Notes: generated from the letters alone by a model not told the origin. Positions 45,648 to 54,302 are shown, counted from the stretch's first letter. The stretch: DNA of 64,000 nucleotides from Gracilibacillus salitolerans (GCF_009650095.1 NZ_CP045915.1:2046001-2110000), one strand, 5' to 3'. Program-made: numbers and translations.

Positions 45648-46049
45648 ATGAAATACTTTTATGCTTTTAGCATGGCACTCATGATTATTGTTGGGCTGCT
45701 GTTAGGAAAACATGATCAAGAGGAACAAGCTTTTATGGATGACCTTTTGCTACATCAACCAATTGATATAGAAGAGGTTGAGGCGATGTATTGGGAGCGG
45801 AAGGAAATCGATATAAATAAGAACATTATTAAAGCTTTTAACAACTATCCAGCAAATCAAATAGCAGTAAAAAATATCGACGAGTCTGAGGCAGAATTAG
45901 GGTTCAAACTTCAGGAAGGTATCATGATTAGACTTCTTTATTCGGATGGCAATCTATTTGTGAAGCGTAATGATGTTGGTGAAGGAGAGATTTGCTATCA
46001 ACTAAAAGAAACTATAGAGCCGGTTGAAGACCTTTTTACCAATAGATAA
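45648..46049 (+). CDS. Second small membrane-anchored protein (133 residues)
   Basis: N-terminal hydrophobic segment (residues 2-20, KYFYAFSMALMIIVGLLLG) then an acidic extracytoplasmic part (MDDLLLHQPIDIEEVEAMYW, IKAFNNYPANQIAV, GIMIRLLYSDGNLFVKRN). The start overlaps the region just after the previous stop, so translation is probably coupled. Function unknown. Confidence 0.68.
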   Translation: MKYFYAFSMALMIIVGLLLGKHDQEEQAFMDDLLLHQPIDIEEVEAMYWERKEIDINKNIIKAFNNYPANQIAVKNIDESEAELGFKLQEGIMIRLLYSDGNLFVKRNDVGEGEICYQLKETIEPVEDLFTNR

Positions 46050-46083
46050 AAAAGTTCCTGCAATCGGCAGAAACAACCATTAA

Positions 46084-46809
46084 TCATATTTTTTCAGCTG
46101 ATATTATGAAAAACATTGGTCTGCGCAGTTCATCCTGCATCTCAGGTAACATCTCCTCAGATGGAACGGACTCCTTGACGGCTTTAATGACAAAGCCTGC
46201 TGTAATTAAGTCATTAATATAAGTAGATATAGTACGATGATATTTGATGACATTTTCAGCAAGGAAAGAGGTTTGACGTATACTTTCTGTTTGATAATGA
46301 TCAACAGGCCAATGTAATCGATGTCCGTTTTGGTCATAATACCAGTCCTGTTCTTCCCTTGCTGTGAATATTGGGTGTTCAGCAGAGAAAATAAAGGTTC
46401 CACCAGGTTTTAAATAATCAAATACTTTGCTACAGATTGTTTGGTAATCTTTTACATAATGAAGTGCTAATGAACTGAAAACCACATCAAAAGTAGCTTC
46501 GGAAAAATCGATTTCTTCGATCGGTTGATTAAGATAAGATATCGAAGAATCATTCGTCATCTCTTTTGCTTCTTGTAGCATTTTTTCAGAAATATCTACA
46601 CCAACAACAGACTTTGCTTTTTGCTCACGAGCATAACGGCAATGCCATCCAAAACCACATCCCAAATCGAGAACAACTTTATCTTGTAGGTCAGGGATTA
46701 ACGTTTTAACCATATGCCATTCTCCCGCTGCTTCAAGACCTTGAGTCGATCTTGGCATGTTTTTATAAGCAGAAAAGAACTGTTCATCGTCATATTTATT
46801 TTGTTTCAT
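46084..46809 (-). CDS. Class I SAM-dependent methyltransferase
   Basis: About 241 residues. SAM motif I VVLDLGCGFGWHCRYA, motif II acidic VVGVDIS, motif IV FDVVFSSLALHYV and the post-motif PGGTFIFSAEHPIF are visible, typical of small-molecule or UbiE-like methyltransferases. The start is ATG 46809 with ATAGGAGCGG upstream; the longer frame would overlap ytqB. It follows ytqB by about 20 bases and forms an operon with it. Substrate unknown. Confidence 0.85.
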   Translation of the reverse strand: MKQNKYDDEQFFSAYKNMPRSTQGLEAAGEWHMVKTLIPDLQDKVVLDLGCGFGWHCRYAREQKAKSVVGVDISEKMLQEAKEMTNDSSISYLNQPIEEIDFSEATFDVVFSSLALHYVKDYQTICSKVFDYLKPGGTFIFSAEHPIFTAREEQDWYYDQNGHRLHWPVDHYQTESIRQTSFLAENVIKYHRTISTYINDLITAGFVIKAVKESVPSEEMLPEMQDELRRPMFFIISAEKI

Positions 46810-46829
46810 CGTTTTTCCGCTCCTATTCA

Positions 46830-47387
46830 TCATTTTAATTTTTCAATCCCGATCACAAAAGGCGGATTATTTATCTGGTTAATAAATTGATATTGCAACA
46901 CTTGATATTCTTTCTGATCTAACTCTTCGCAAAAGCTTAGTACGAGGTTCTTTTCTGAGGTTCCACCTTTATGACCGTGGTAAATAACGATCACTATACG
47001 TCCACGTTTTTTTAGTAAAGATAACATTCCGCTGATCGCTTGTATCGTTGTATCTGGCGTAGTAATAATCGAATGATCACCTTTTGGTAAATAACCTAAA
47101 TTAAAAATCGCTCCGGATATCACCTGTTCATCTACATATGAAACTACATGCTCATGACCGTCATGAATCAGCTCTACATTTTCTACTCGTTGTGCCAATA
47201 ACAATGCTTTGGTTTGTTCAATAGCTTTCTCTTGAATATCAAATGCATATACTTTTCCTGTATCACCAACCAGCTTACTTAGCATTAATGTATCGTTACC
47301 ATTTCCGCAAGTTGCATCAATAACGCTGTCTCCTTGATTGATCACCTCTTCTAGTAATTGATGAGAAAATGGGATGATTGCTTTCAT
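46830..47387 (-). CDS. ytqB: tRNA methyltransferase YtqB/MnmM type
   Basis: 185-residue Rossmann methyltransferase. Motif I VIDATCGNGNDTLML, then VYAFDIQEKAI, FNLGYLPKGDH and VIYHGHKGG, as in YtqB. YtqB of B. subtilis has been reported as MnmM, which adds the methyl of mnm5s2U at the tRNA wobble position. AAAGGAGTAATCAC precedes the ATG. The position near ytpB and the DUF2524 gene agrees. Confidence 0.88.
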   Translation of the reverse strand: MKAIIPFSHQLLEEVINQGDSVIDATCGNGNDTLMLSKLVGDTGKVYAFDIQEKAIEQTKALLLAQRVENVELIHDGHEHVVSYVDEQVISGAIFNLGYLPKGDHSIITTPDTTIQAISGMLSLLKKRGRIVIVIYHGHKGGTSEKNLVLSFCEELDQKEYQVLQYQFINQINNPPFVIGIEKLK

Positions 47388-47509
47388 GTGATTACTCCTT
47401 TTAAAATTTGTGTCTTGGCGAGATAGTATACTTCAGTATTTTAGCAAACAATTTTTGAAAAGTGTATGATATTTACCGATTGTCATACAATAAATTTGAG
47501 GTGATCACG

Positions 47510-47791
47510 ATGGCAACAAGAGATTCTGTTGAAAATTTGCTTATTGAAGGACAGCATATTATTCAGCAAGCAGAAGAGCAATTAGACATGTCTAATCGAA
47601 ATCAGTTTTTGTTAAATGAAGACTATACAAATGCTCATTTAGAATTAGAAAAATTATCACAGAGTATTGATAGGGTAATGGCCAGTGCTAATGCCCAACA
47701 ACGTGAGCAGCTTCACCGGTTTCAATTAGTGGTAAATGAAAAGTTAAATGATATGATATTGGATCAAGTTGATGTAACAAGATTTGAATAA
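47510..47791 (+). CDS. ytzC: Small DUF2524-type protein (YtzC-like)
   Basis: 93-residue soluble, mostly helical protein, divergent from ytqB as ytzC is in B. subtilis. Starts MATRDSVENLLIEGQHIIQQ with two amphipathic helices. ATG 47510 follows GAGGTGATCAC; the frame further upstream has no ribosome binding site. Function unknown; assignment rests on size and place. Confidence 0.72.
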   Translation: MATRDSVENLLIEGQHIIQQAEEQLDMSNRNQFLLNEDYTNAHLELEKLSQSIDRVMASANAQQREQLHRFQLVVNEKLNDMILDQVDVTRFE

Positions 47792-47813
47792 AAAATTCAG
47801 CATAATCGTAGAG

Positions 47814-47850
47814 AGAGGTACAACCATTTGTGGATTTGTACCTCTTTTTT
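47814..47850 (+). terminator. Terminator after ytzC-like gene
   Basis: AGAGGTACAA and TTGTACCTCTTTTTT arms. Confidence 0.9.
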
Positions 47851-47889
47851 AGTTGAAATAAGTTAAGAATTAAAGGTATTTTCAATTTA

Positions 47890-48040
47890 TAGATTTAGAG
47901 TCACAGTCGTTAATTATAACTACTCATGAATTATTGGAAATAGATCCAATTCTAGATGAAGTGCTTGTCATGAAAAACGGAACTTGAACAAATCAGGGAA
48001 AAATCCACGATTCAAGAATGGCTGGAGTTAATATATTAAA
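47890..48040 (+). pseudogene. C-terminal relic of an ABC transporter ATPase
   Basis: Reads IITTHELLEIDPILDEVLVM-KNG and, after a one-base shift, ELEQIREKSTIQEWLELIY then stop. The first part is the switch-His (TTHE) and following strand of an ABC ATPase. Walker A, signature and Walker B are absent. It is a 3' remnant of a deleted gene, between ytzC and the binding-protein-like gene. Confidence 0.6.
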
Positions 48041-48127
48041 GAAAGCATTCTCACATCTTCTGACATATGTTAAAATCTGGTTTATTACATTTTGTGTAAA
48101 ATTAGTCGTTTTTCGGAGGGTTTACAT

Positions 48128-49273
48128 ATGAAGTATTTTGCTAGTTTAATGATGGTGTTTGGAATTGGGGTTGCTGGTTTATTTTTGTGGATTGTATCGA
48201 TGGCGACCAAGAGTCAACAGTTTTATGGTGCATATATTTCGATTGTTACGATTGGGTTAATGATTATCTCTGTTCTATTAATCTTTGAAAAGTGGAAAAT
48301 ACGTGCAGTTAAAATAGTTAGTATTGCTTTCTTTGTGATAGCTGGTATTACCGTGGGAAGTTATGAGGGCTATCAATATTATCTTAGAAGTCTTGAAATT
48401 GTTAGTACGCAAGATGTCGATCTTAAAGCCTATCAACCATTTTCGGAGGATACGAAAGCTGTCACTCTGGATGAAGACTCCACTTTTCAAATAGAGGGGA
48501 ATTTGCCTCGTTTAGATGGTGCCACAGCACTTTATCCCGTTTATTCTGCGTTTGCGCAAGCGGTTTATCCAGATAAAGAGTATCATGAAAGCAATAGTGA
48601 AGTTATCTCCAGTCAAACGTCTGGTGCTTTTCACAATTTGATAGATGGAGCAGTAGATATAGCATTTCTTGCCGAGCCATCAGAAGAACAATATGAACAA
48701 GCAGAAAAGCAAAATATGGAGTTATCGCTCACATCAATTGGAAGAGAAGCATTTGTCTTTTTTGTTCATCATAATAATCCAGTAGAATCGCTGACAGTGG
48801 AAGAAATACAAGCAATCTATGCTGGTGAGATTACGAATTGGAAAGATGTAGGCGGAAATGATGAGGAAATTCAGGCTTTTCAACGTCCAGAAGGTAGTGG
48901 TAGTCAATCTGCTTTAATTCGTTTTATGGATGAAAAGCCGTTGATGGATCCTCCGGCTGACGAAATCGTTACTGGTATGGCCGGCATCATTCGGGAAACA
49001 TCGAATTATCGAAATCAGCGAAATGCGATAGGTTATTCATTCCGTTATTTTTTACAAGAAATGGTGGAAAATGGTGACATTAAACATGTTGCGGTTAATG
49101 ATGTAGCACCGACGAAAGAAAACATACAAAATAATTCGTATCCAGTCGTTGCAGAATTTTATGCGATAACTGCTGGAAGTGATAATCCGAATGTGCCATT
49201 ATTTATCGAATGGATACGGTCACCACAAGGCCAGTCTCTAGTCGATCAGACTGGGTATGTTCCTTTACCGTAA
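48128..49273 (+). CDS. Membrane-anchored PstS-like solute-binding protein
   Basis: 381 residues: three membrane spans (about residues 4-25, 35-56, 63-82) then an extracytoplasmic PBP_like_2/PstS domain (about 115-381). Visible: DGATALYPVYSAFAQAVYP, the phosphate-loop-like QTSGAFHNLIDGAVDIAFLA, FVHHNNPVESLTVEEIQAIY, GEITNWKDVGG and RPEGSGSQSALIRFM, close in style to phosphate-binding proteins. It is unusual in that a membrane domain replaces the lipoprotein signal, and no permease or ATPase is adjacent (only an ABC ATPase relic). May sense or scavenge phosphate. Start ATG 48128 after GGAGGG. Confidence 0.82.
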   Translation: MKYFASLMMVFGIGVAGLFLWIVSMATKSQQFYGAYISIVTIGLMIISVLLIFEKWKIRAVKIVSIAFFVIAGITVGSYEGYQYYLRSLEIVSTQDVDLKAYQPFSEDTKAVTLDEDSTFQIEGNLPRLDGATALYPVYSAFAQAVYPDKEYHESNSEVISSQTSGAFHNLIDGAVDIAFLAEPSEEQYEQAEKQNMELSLTSIGREAFVFFVHHNNPVESLTVEEIQAIYAGEITNWKDVGGNDEEIQAFQRPEGSGSQSALIRFMDEKPLMDPPADEIVTGMAGIIRETSNYRNQRNAIGYSFRYFLQEMVENGDIKHVAVNDVAPTKENIQNNSYPVVAEFYAITAGSDNPNVPLFIEWIRSPQGQSLVDQTGYVPLP

Positions 49274-49443
49274 AGAAAAAGGAGGTATGTCAATGTATTT
49301 TTTTCTCTTTTCAAGACTATTAGCGATATTATTACAATCCTTGATCCTACCCTGACGACGAAGTGGAGCAGTAAGAATTAAATGGAGAGTTAATCGTAGA
49401 AATAGATGTTAATTAATGTGTAAATATAAATAGGTGGGTTACT

Positions 49444-49695
49444 GTGAAAAGCGTTATATATTTTATACTTGGAGTTGCTGTGTCTTGGTTATCAATAGAA
49501 TTAATTTATAATGATTTTAGTATTTTTGATATTCAATGGGCAATTGGTTTAATAGTGAGTTATGTGTACGCAATACTGTTTTTTAGAACTGGATTTAATT
49601 TTTGGAAGTTAGTCATCGGTAGTTTAGGAATTTTATTAGTGCTAATTATATTGTCATTTGTGGCAAAATGGATGTTGGCGTGTATAGTGTTTTAA
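49444..49695 (+). CDS. Small integral membrane protein (83 residues)
   Basis: GTG start with AGGTGGG upstream. Three hydrophobic spans (about residues 3-22, 29-48, 54-80) and hardly any soluble part. No family recognised. Confidence 0.6.
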   Translation: MKSVIYFILGVAVSWLSIELIYNDFSIFDIQWAIGLIVSYVYAILFFRTGFNFWKLVIGSLGILLVLIILSFVAKWMLACIVF

Positions 49696-50059
49696 TATTT
49701 GTGATTTTTTATGTTGAAGCGATACGTAAAAAGAAAGAAACTAACGATTATTAAAAATATAGAAGTTATGTGGGCAACGAGAGCGGCCAGTATGGCACAG
49801 TGCATGGAAACGATTATTATTACCCAGAATTTCAATTAACAAAAAGAATCGATGTAACAACAGAAAGATTTGGAGTGGAAAAGATCTCGACTGCTTGGAA
49901 AGAAGTCATTTCTAATTTCCTACAACCTTCCCATCAGGCAGGTCAGTCAGATGTTTTTTGACCATTTCACCTTTTCCAACAGAACTAAGAATTACAATAA
50001 TTGAAACTTTTCCTTCTTTAAATCGTATAAAATAGTAGTAAACAGAGGGGGAATTTAAA
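49696..50059 (+). other. Gene-poor stretch with a doubtful short frame
   Basis: A frame at 49770-49961 (GNESGQYGTVHGNDYYYPEF...) starts at a GTG without a ribosome binding site and looks like a fragment of a lost gene. The part before 50060 is A/T-rich and should hold the promoter of the next gene (AGAGGGGGAAT ribosome binding site). Confidence 0.4.
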
Positions 50060-51772
50060 ATGATAGGTGTGTTAATTGCGACGGTTATTGCAATGATTTT
50101 ATATGTAGTAGGTTTAATTCTTACGATAAGTATTTCATCGTTAAATGCTACACGGATTATGAAGCATGGTCTTATCATTTTCGTAATTGGTTATGTGGTT
50201 ACAGGTATCATTTTCTATTTTGTGATGCCAGCGATAACTGTACCGAACATGTTGATTGCTAATTTAATCGTAGCAGTAGTGTTATTGCCATTATTGTTAT
50301 ATGTGATTCAACCAGGAGAAAAAGTAGAAACAAAGGTGTTAAGACCAATCACCTTCTTTTTAAGTGTCGCACTAATTGGGGTGATTGTTGTTATAATCTT
50401 AGGATTCACGACACTAGATGAAGCACATCAAAGTATATCTGTTCAGCAAGAAGAAGAGGCTAAACCATTAACTAAAGATGAAACACCGATCACGGTCGCA
50501 CCAGAGTTTGCGCGAAATAAAATTCAGAAAGCGATGAGTGTTGTACCAAATCCACAATTTTATGATTTAGGAAAGCTTCAAGTACAAAAAGTAAATGAAG
50601 AGATTGTTTATGTAGCACCTGTGGAATTTGCGGATTTTTGGAAATTCCTTAGAGGAAAAGAAACAGCAGGCTATTTTACGATTTCAGCAACAAACGTAAA
50701 TGCACAACCAGAGTTCCAAGAATACGAGATGAAATATACGAACTCCAGTTATTTTAATAAATATATACAGCGTGTCATTTATGATAAATATCCTCATTAC
50801 ATTCAAAGTGGTGAAGCACAAATTGAAGTAGATGATGAAGGCAAGCCTTGGTATGTACAAACAATTTATCGTCCGATGCATGTAACGAATAAACCGAATC
50901 TGGAAGACTTGAAAGTAGTGGTGATTGATCCAGATTCTGGCGAAATGCAGATGTTTGATACCAATGAAGCACCGGAATTTATTGAAGGTTCCGTCAGCTC
51001 TGAAATGGCTACAATAGAGAATAATTACTTTGGTAAATATATTCACGGTTGGTTAAACAGTGTATTTGGTAAAAGAGATGTTAAAATCCCTAATGAATCT
51101 TGTTCGGAATCTGGGGTAACACCGATTTTTGATGAGAATGGTGATATGTTCTACTTTACCGATATGACATCACCTAAAGAAAATATCGATTCAGCTTTAG
51201 GCTACACATTGGTAGATGCTAGATCTGGAGAGCTTATCTATTATGGCGGTGAAAAGAACAACGGGATTATGGATAGTGAAGGCGCTAAGCAAATTGTCAA
51301 CAAGGAATTTCCAGAGAAAAAATGGGAAGGTTATATGCCAGTTCTCTATAATGTTGATGGAAACCCAACATGGGTGGTCAATGTCTTAGATCCAAATGGG
51401 TTGCATAAACAATACGCCTATATTAAGGCAAATGATTCTGATTTTGTCGTGTTTGGAGATACTGCCAATGAAACATTAGATGCTTATCGAATGGCATTGT
51501 TACAAGATCCGAGCAATCCGGGGGCAACAGATGATACTAACACAGAGCAGATAACAGGCGAAGTGGACCGAGTATTAGTCACGTCATCTGAACAAGGTCA
51601 AGTAGTCCAATTCTTATTAACAAATGACGCGACAATCTACACAGTAAACGCCAGTAAATCACCATTAACCATTTTCTTAGAAAAAGGTGACAGCATTGAC
51701 GCTGAAGTTCAAATACTAGACAATGGAACAGCAACTGTTGAAGAAATTACGATCGAAGGGTTAACACAATAA
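50060..51772 (+). CDS. Large membrane-anchored protein with PepSY-like extracytoplasmic region
   Basis: 570 residues: four N-terminal membrane spans (about 3-24, 35-57, 63-82, 92-113), then a long extracytoplasmic part. The latter has at least two PepSY-like segments (RNKIQKAMSVVPNPQFYDLG; GAKQIVNKEFPEKKWEGYMP with TLVDARSGELIYYGG and TWVVNVLDPNG) and a C-terminal small beta domain (about 500-570, ITGEVDRVLVTSSEQGQVVQ). I recognise the type as a conserved Firmicutes surface protein, not its function. AGAGGGGG precedes the ATG and a terminator follows, so it is monocistronic. Confidence 0.75.
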   Translation: MIGVLIATVIAMILYVVGLILTISISSLNATRIMKHGLIIFVIGYVVTGIIFYFVMPAITVPNMLIANLIVAVVLLPLLLYVIQPGEKVETKVLRPITFFLSVALIGVIVVIILGFTTLDEAHQSISVQQEEEAKPLTKDETPITVAPEFARNKIQKAMSVVPNPQFYDLGKLQVQKVNEEIVYVAPVEFADFWKFLRGKETAGYFTISATNVNAQPEFQEYEMKYTNSSYFNKYIQRVIYDKYPHYIQSGEAQIEVDDEGKPWYVQTIYRPMHVTNKPNLEDLKVVVIDPDSGEMQMFDTNEAPEFIEGSVSSEMATIENNYFGKYIHGWLNSVFGKRDVKIPNESCSESGVTPIFDENGDMFYFTDMTSPKENIDSALGYTLVDARSGELIYYGGEKNNGIMDSEGAKQIVNKEFPEKKWEGYMPVLYNVDGNPTWVVNVLDPNGLHKQYAYIKANDSDFVVFGDTANETLDAYRMALLQDPSNPGATDDTNTEQITGEVDRVLVTSSEQGQVVQFLLTNDATIYTVNASKSPLTIFLEKGDSIDAEVQILDNGTATVEEITIEGLTQ

Positions 51773-51776
51773 GTAG

Positions 51777-51814
51777 AAAAAGATCAATTCATTTTACATG
51801 AATTGATCTTTTTT
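51777..51814 (+). terminator. Terminator after the PepSY-like gene
   Basis: AAAAAGATCAATTCAT, TTTAC loop, ATGAATTGATCTTTTTT; its T tract is the left end of repeat family 1. Confidence 0.92.
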
Positions 51815-51870
51815 ATCACGGTGCTAATCGTCTTTAAAAACCTCACAAGGGAAGTCTCACTTTATTTTTA
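51809..51870 (+). repeat. Interspersed repeat family 1, copy C (short form)
   Basis: TTTTTTATCACGGTGCTAAT ... CTCACAAGGGAAGTCTCACT then TTATTTTTA; matches both ends of copy B without its hairpin centre. The following 51871-52240 has no genes; it holds a hairpin AAACAACCTTC/GAAGGTTGTTT at about 52186-52223. Confidence 0.75.
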
Positions 51871-52249
51871 GCCCTAACAGCACAATATTTTCTCAGCAAA
51901 GAATGTCTGTTCACTAGATAACTTAGTCTGTTGGCGAGATAAGTATTTCTCTTCACGAGATAAATAAAGAAATCTCGCCAGGGGGCCATGTTGATTACGG
52001 CCATTCAGTCTTTGCAAACAAGCCAGATTAACTTTTGTATTGCGTAGTAGACGCTTACTGTGCAACAAAGTCTTCACTATTAAGTAACCTTTTGAGGAAT
52101 ATACTTAAACTAACCAGCTAATAGTTTGTCAATATTTTTCTATAAAAACACAAAAAGCAATGTGATACACTGAATTTACGCACGACAAACAACCTTCTGT
52201 TCTTAAAAAATTGGAAGGTTGTTTGGCATTTAGTTTGATTTGGTATTTA

Positions 52250-52410
52250 ATCAGTATCTTGGAAAGCCGTTTTGTTTTTTAGTAATGAATAAATCCAATG
52301 TATGAGTTTGTTTACACAAGCAATCACAGCCATTTTAAAAGCTTCCTTCTTCTCGTTTTTTATCATAAAATTCACACATTCTTCTGTTACGAGGGATGAT
52401 TTCAAGCTGT
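52250..52410 (-). pseudogene. C-terminal relic of an IS110-family transposase
   Basis: Minus strand reads RNRRMCEFYDKKREEG and, after a one-base shift, AFKMAVIACVNKLIHWIYSL then LKNKTA, the typical end of IS110 transposases. Everything upstream of this is missing. It is not the same relic as at 17166. Confidence 0.7.
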
Positions 52411-52579
52411 CGTTTTCTTCTTACGTGTGAAACTTAAAGAAAAAGTTTTTGTTGGTCATGTTATTACTACTGCAAAATTACCAACAACTATAGCAGATTG
52501 TGTTGAGTTTCCAAAAAGATTTAGAGGAATCAGTTAATATTTATATTAAACTAAATTTGTTTTTTTATATTGCTTTGGT

Positions 52580-53050
52580 GTGACACCAACCGTTTTTTAA
52601 ACCTTACGACAATGCAGTGGCTGAAGCTACGGCATTGCCGTTAGGCGTTCCTTTATTACTTAACGATCTTTGTATGTTTAATGTTTTTAATGCTTCATCA
52701 ATGAGTTAATTATCAAACTCTTTTCTATGATCAGTATGAAACAATTCTAGTTCATACAAATTATAAGGAATCGACGCAAAGGCACGGTGTTACAAGGGAT
52801 GCCAGTTTATTGGGTCCAGCACTGTTACAATGATTTCACGGTTATAAAGATCGATAATGAGGCAGATATAGTGCAAGGTATGATGAACTCGTACGTATGT
52901 TAAATCACTTACAATGGTTTTCATTTGCTTGTTTGGATTAAATGCTAGATTTAAGATATTCCCAACAACTGACCCAACGATCAAAAGTAGAAGGGTTTCA
53001 TTTTTAAGCTCCTCGATTAGTTATTTTATTCAGTGTAACGGACCCTAACG
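52580..53050. pseudogene. Scrambled IS3-family transposase fragments
   Basis: Minus-strand frame 52790-52984 contains NILNLAFNPNKQMKTIVSDL then TYVRVHHTLHYICLIIDLYN, the start of an rve domain with its first catalytic Asp. On the plus strand at about 52592 KPYDNAVAEAT resembles the last DDE motif of such transposases, so pieces are inverted relative to each other. At 53030-53050 CAGTGTAACGGACCC and GGAACTGTCC look like an IS end. No active gene. Confidence 0.65.
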
Positions 53051-53155
53051 GAACTGTCCAACTAAGTGTAACCTATTACTGATTAAAGCACTACAATTGT
53101 AGAACGATAATTTAACAACTTAATACATTTTGAAAAATGAATAATTGAAAAAGTA

Positions 53156-53184
53156 TTGACTATAAAAAGAAAAAATATTATAAT
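53156..53184 (+). promoter_or_regulatory. SigA promoter of the LacI-family regulator gene
   Basis: TTGACT (53156-53161), exactly 17 bases, TATAAT (53179-53184). It is followed within 7 bases by a palindromic operator. Confidence 0.8.
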
Positions 53185-53190
53185 TCAGTA

Positions 53191-53213
53191 AATCGATTAC
53201 GTAAACGATTACA
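53191..53213. promoter_or_regulatory. Operator O1 of the sugar locus, overlapping a cre-like site
   Basis: AATCGATTACGTAAACGATT is a 20-bp palindrome with one imperfect pair and differs in one base from O2 at 54277-54302. Its right part CGTAAACGATTACA (53200-53213) fits the CcpA cre consensus TGWAANCGNTNWCA except for the first base. Placed just after the -10 box, binding by either protein would block transcription. Confidence 0.68.
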
Positions 53214-53237
53214 ATTAAAGGTGTTGGAAGTGAGAAT

Positions 53238-54260
53238 ATGGCAAGCGTTAACTCAAAGAAAAACATAAGAATTAAAGATGTTGCTGAAAGAGCTAATGTT
53301 TCAACAGCAACGGTATCACATGTGATTAATGGAACAAGATATGTCTCTCCAGAAGTTACCGAAAGAGTTGTACAAGTAATGGAGGAACTAGATTATCGTC
53401 CTAATTCTGCTGCTAGAAGCTTAAGAAGTACGAAGACCAATACAATAGGTTTTTTAATTCCTGTAAAAAAAGATGATACATCTAAATCATTTTTTATGTC
53501 AATTGCTGAAGGGATTGAGGCGAATTTAAATAGTAAAGGATATAACTTGATTTTAAGTAACTCTAAAGAAGATATGCAAGAAGAAATAAAAAGAATAAAA
53601 ATGTTTAATACGCAATTAGTAGATGGATTAATATTGGCACCAACGAATGATGATTTCAACCATATTCAGGAAGTATTAGATAATCAATTTCCTATTGTTA
53701 TGATAGATAGGTTACCGATAAATTATGATGGTGATTTTGTATTGGTTGATAACTTCCAAGGAACATATGACGGTGTGACGAAATTAGTGGCATCTGGCTA
53801 TAAGAAAATTGGTTTTATCAGTTCTGAGTTAGGAATTACAACTACAAATGAAAGATTTGAAGGATACAAACAAGCACTGAAAGATAATAATATACAGTTT
53901 AACGACAAGTTTGTTGAGTTAGGACTCTCTTCTTTTCAATCAGGTTATGAACTAACAGAGAAGCTTATTACTAAGCAAATTGACTCCTTATTTATTGCAA
54001 ATAATATAATGACGATGGGTTCCGTTAAATGCATTCAAGATAATGGCTTACAAATGCCAGACGATATAGCTGTTATTGGATATGATAACTACGATTGGAC
54101 TAAAATAACTACACCACCATTATCAGTAGTAAACCAACCAGCGTTTGATATCGGATTTAAAGCTGCGGATTGTATTTTGAATCGCATTAATAATAAGGAT
54201 AAAAAAAAGGCTTTTCATATCAAATTGAAGGCTCATCTAAAAGTCAGAAAATCTATATAA
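53238..54260 (+). CDS. LacI-family transcriptional regulator of the fructan/difructose locus
   Basis: 340 residues: N-terminal HTH (about 9-60) with IRIKDVAERANVSTATVSHV and the hinge ending RPNSAARSLRSTKT, then a periplasmic-binding-protein-like ligand domain (FMSIAEGIEANLNSKGYNL, VDGLILAPTND, FEGYKQALKDN, IAVIGYDNYDW). Likely a repressor released by an imported sugar. A strong promoter and operator O1 lie upstream and the perfect palindrome O2 lies just downstream before the GH172 relic, implying self-control and control of the operon. AAAGGTGTTGGAAG precedes the ATG. Confidence 0.9.
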   Translation: MASVNSKKNIRIKDVAERANVSTATVSHVINGTRYVSPEVTERVVQVMEELDYRPNSAARSLRSTKTNTIGFLIPVKKDDTSKSFFMSIAEGIEANLNSKGYNLILSNSKEDMQEEIKRIKMFNTQLVDGLILAPTNDDFNHIQEVLDNQFPIVMIDRLPINYDGDFVLVDNFQGTYDGVTKLVASGYKKIGFISSELGITTTNERFEGYKQALKDNNIQFNDKFVELGLSSFQSGYELTEKLITKQIDSLFIANNIMTMGSVKCIQDNGLQMPDDIAVIGYDNYDWTKITTPPLSVVNQPAFDIGFKAADCILNRINNKDKKKAFHIKLKAHLKVRKSI

Positions 54261-54276
54261 TTTTTTTTACTCTATA

Positions 54277-54302
54277 TTTAATCGATTACGTAATCGATTA
54301 AA
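54277..54302. promoter_or_regulatory. Operator O2: perfect 26-bp palindrome before the sugar operon
   Basis: Half-site TTTAATCGATTAC followed by its exact complement GTAATCGATTAAA. The core AATCGATTACGTAATCGATT matches O1. It lies 17 bases after the LacI gene stop and about 70 bases before the first operon gene. Confidence 0.78.

Noticed and set aside
49770..49961. 63-codon frame as a real gene
   Set aside because: No ribosome binding site and no recognisable pattern; treated as possible remnant only.
51874..52077. 67-codon minus-strand frame after the PepSY-like gene
   Set aside because: No ribosome binding site, low-complexity content, next to repeat copy C; no protein-like pattern.
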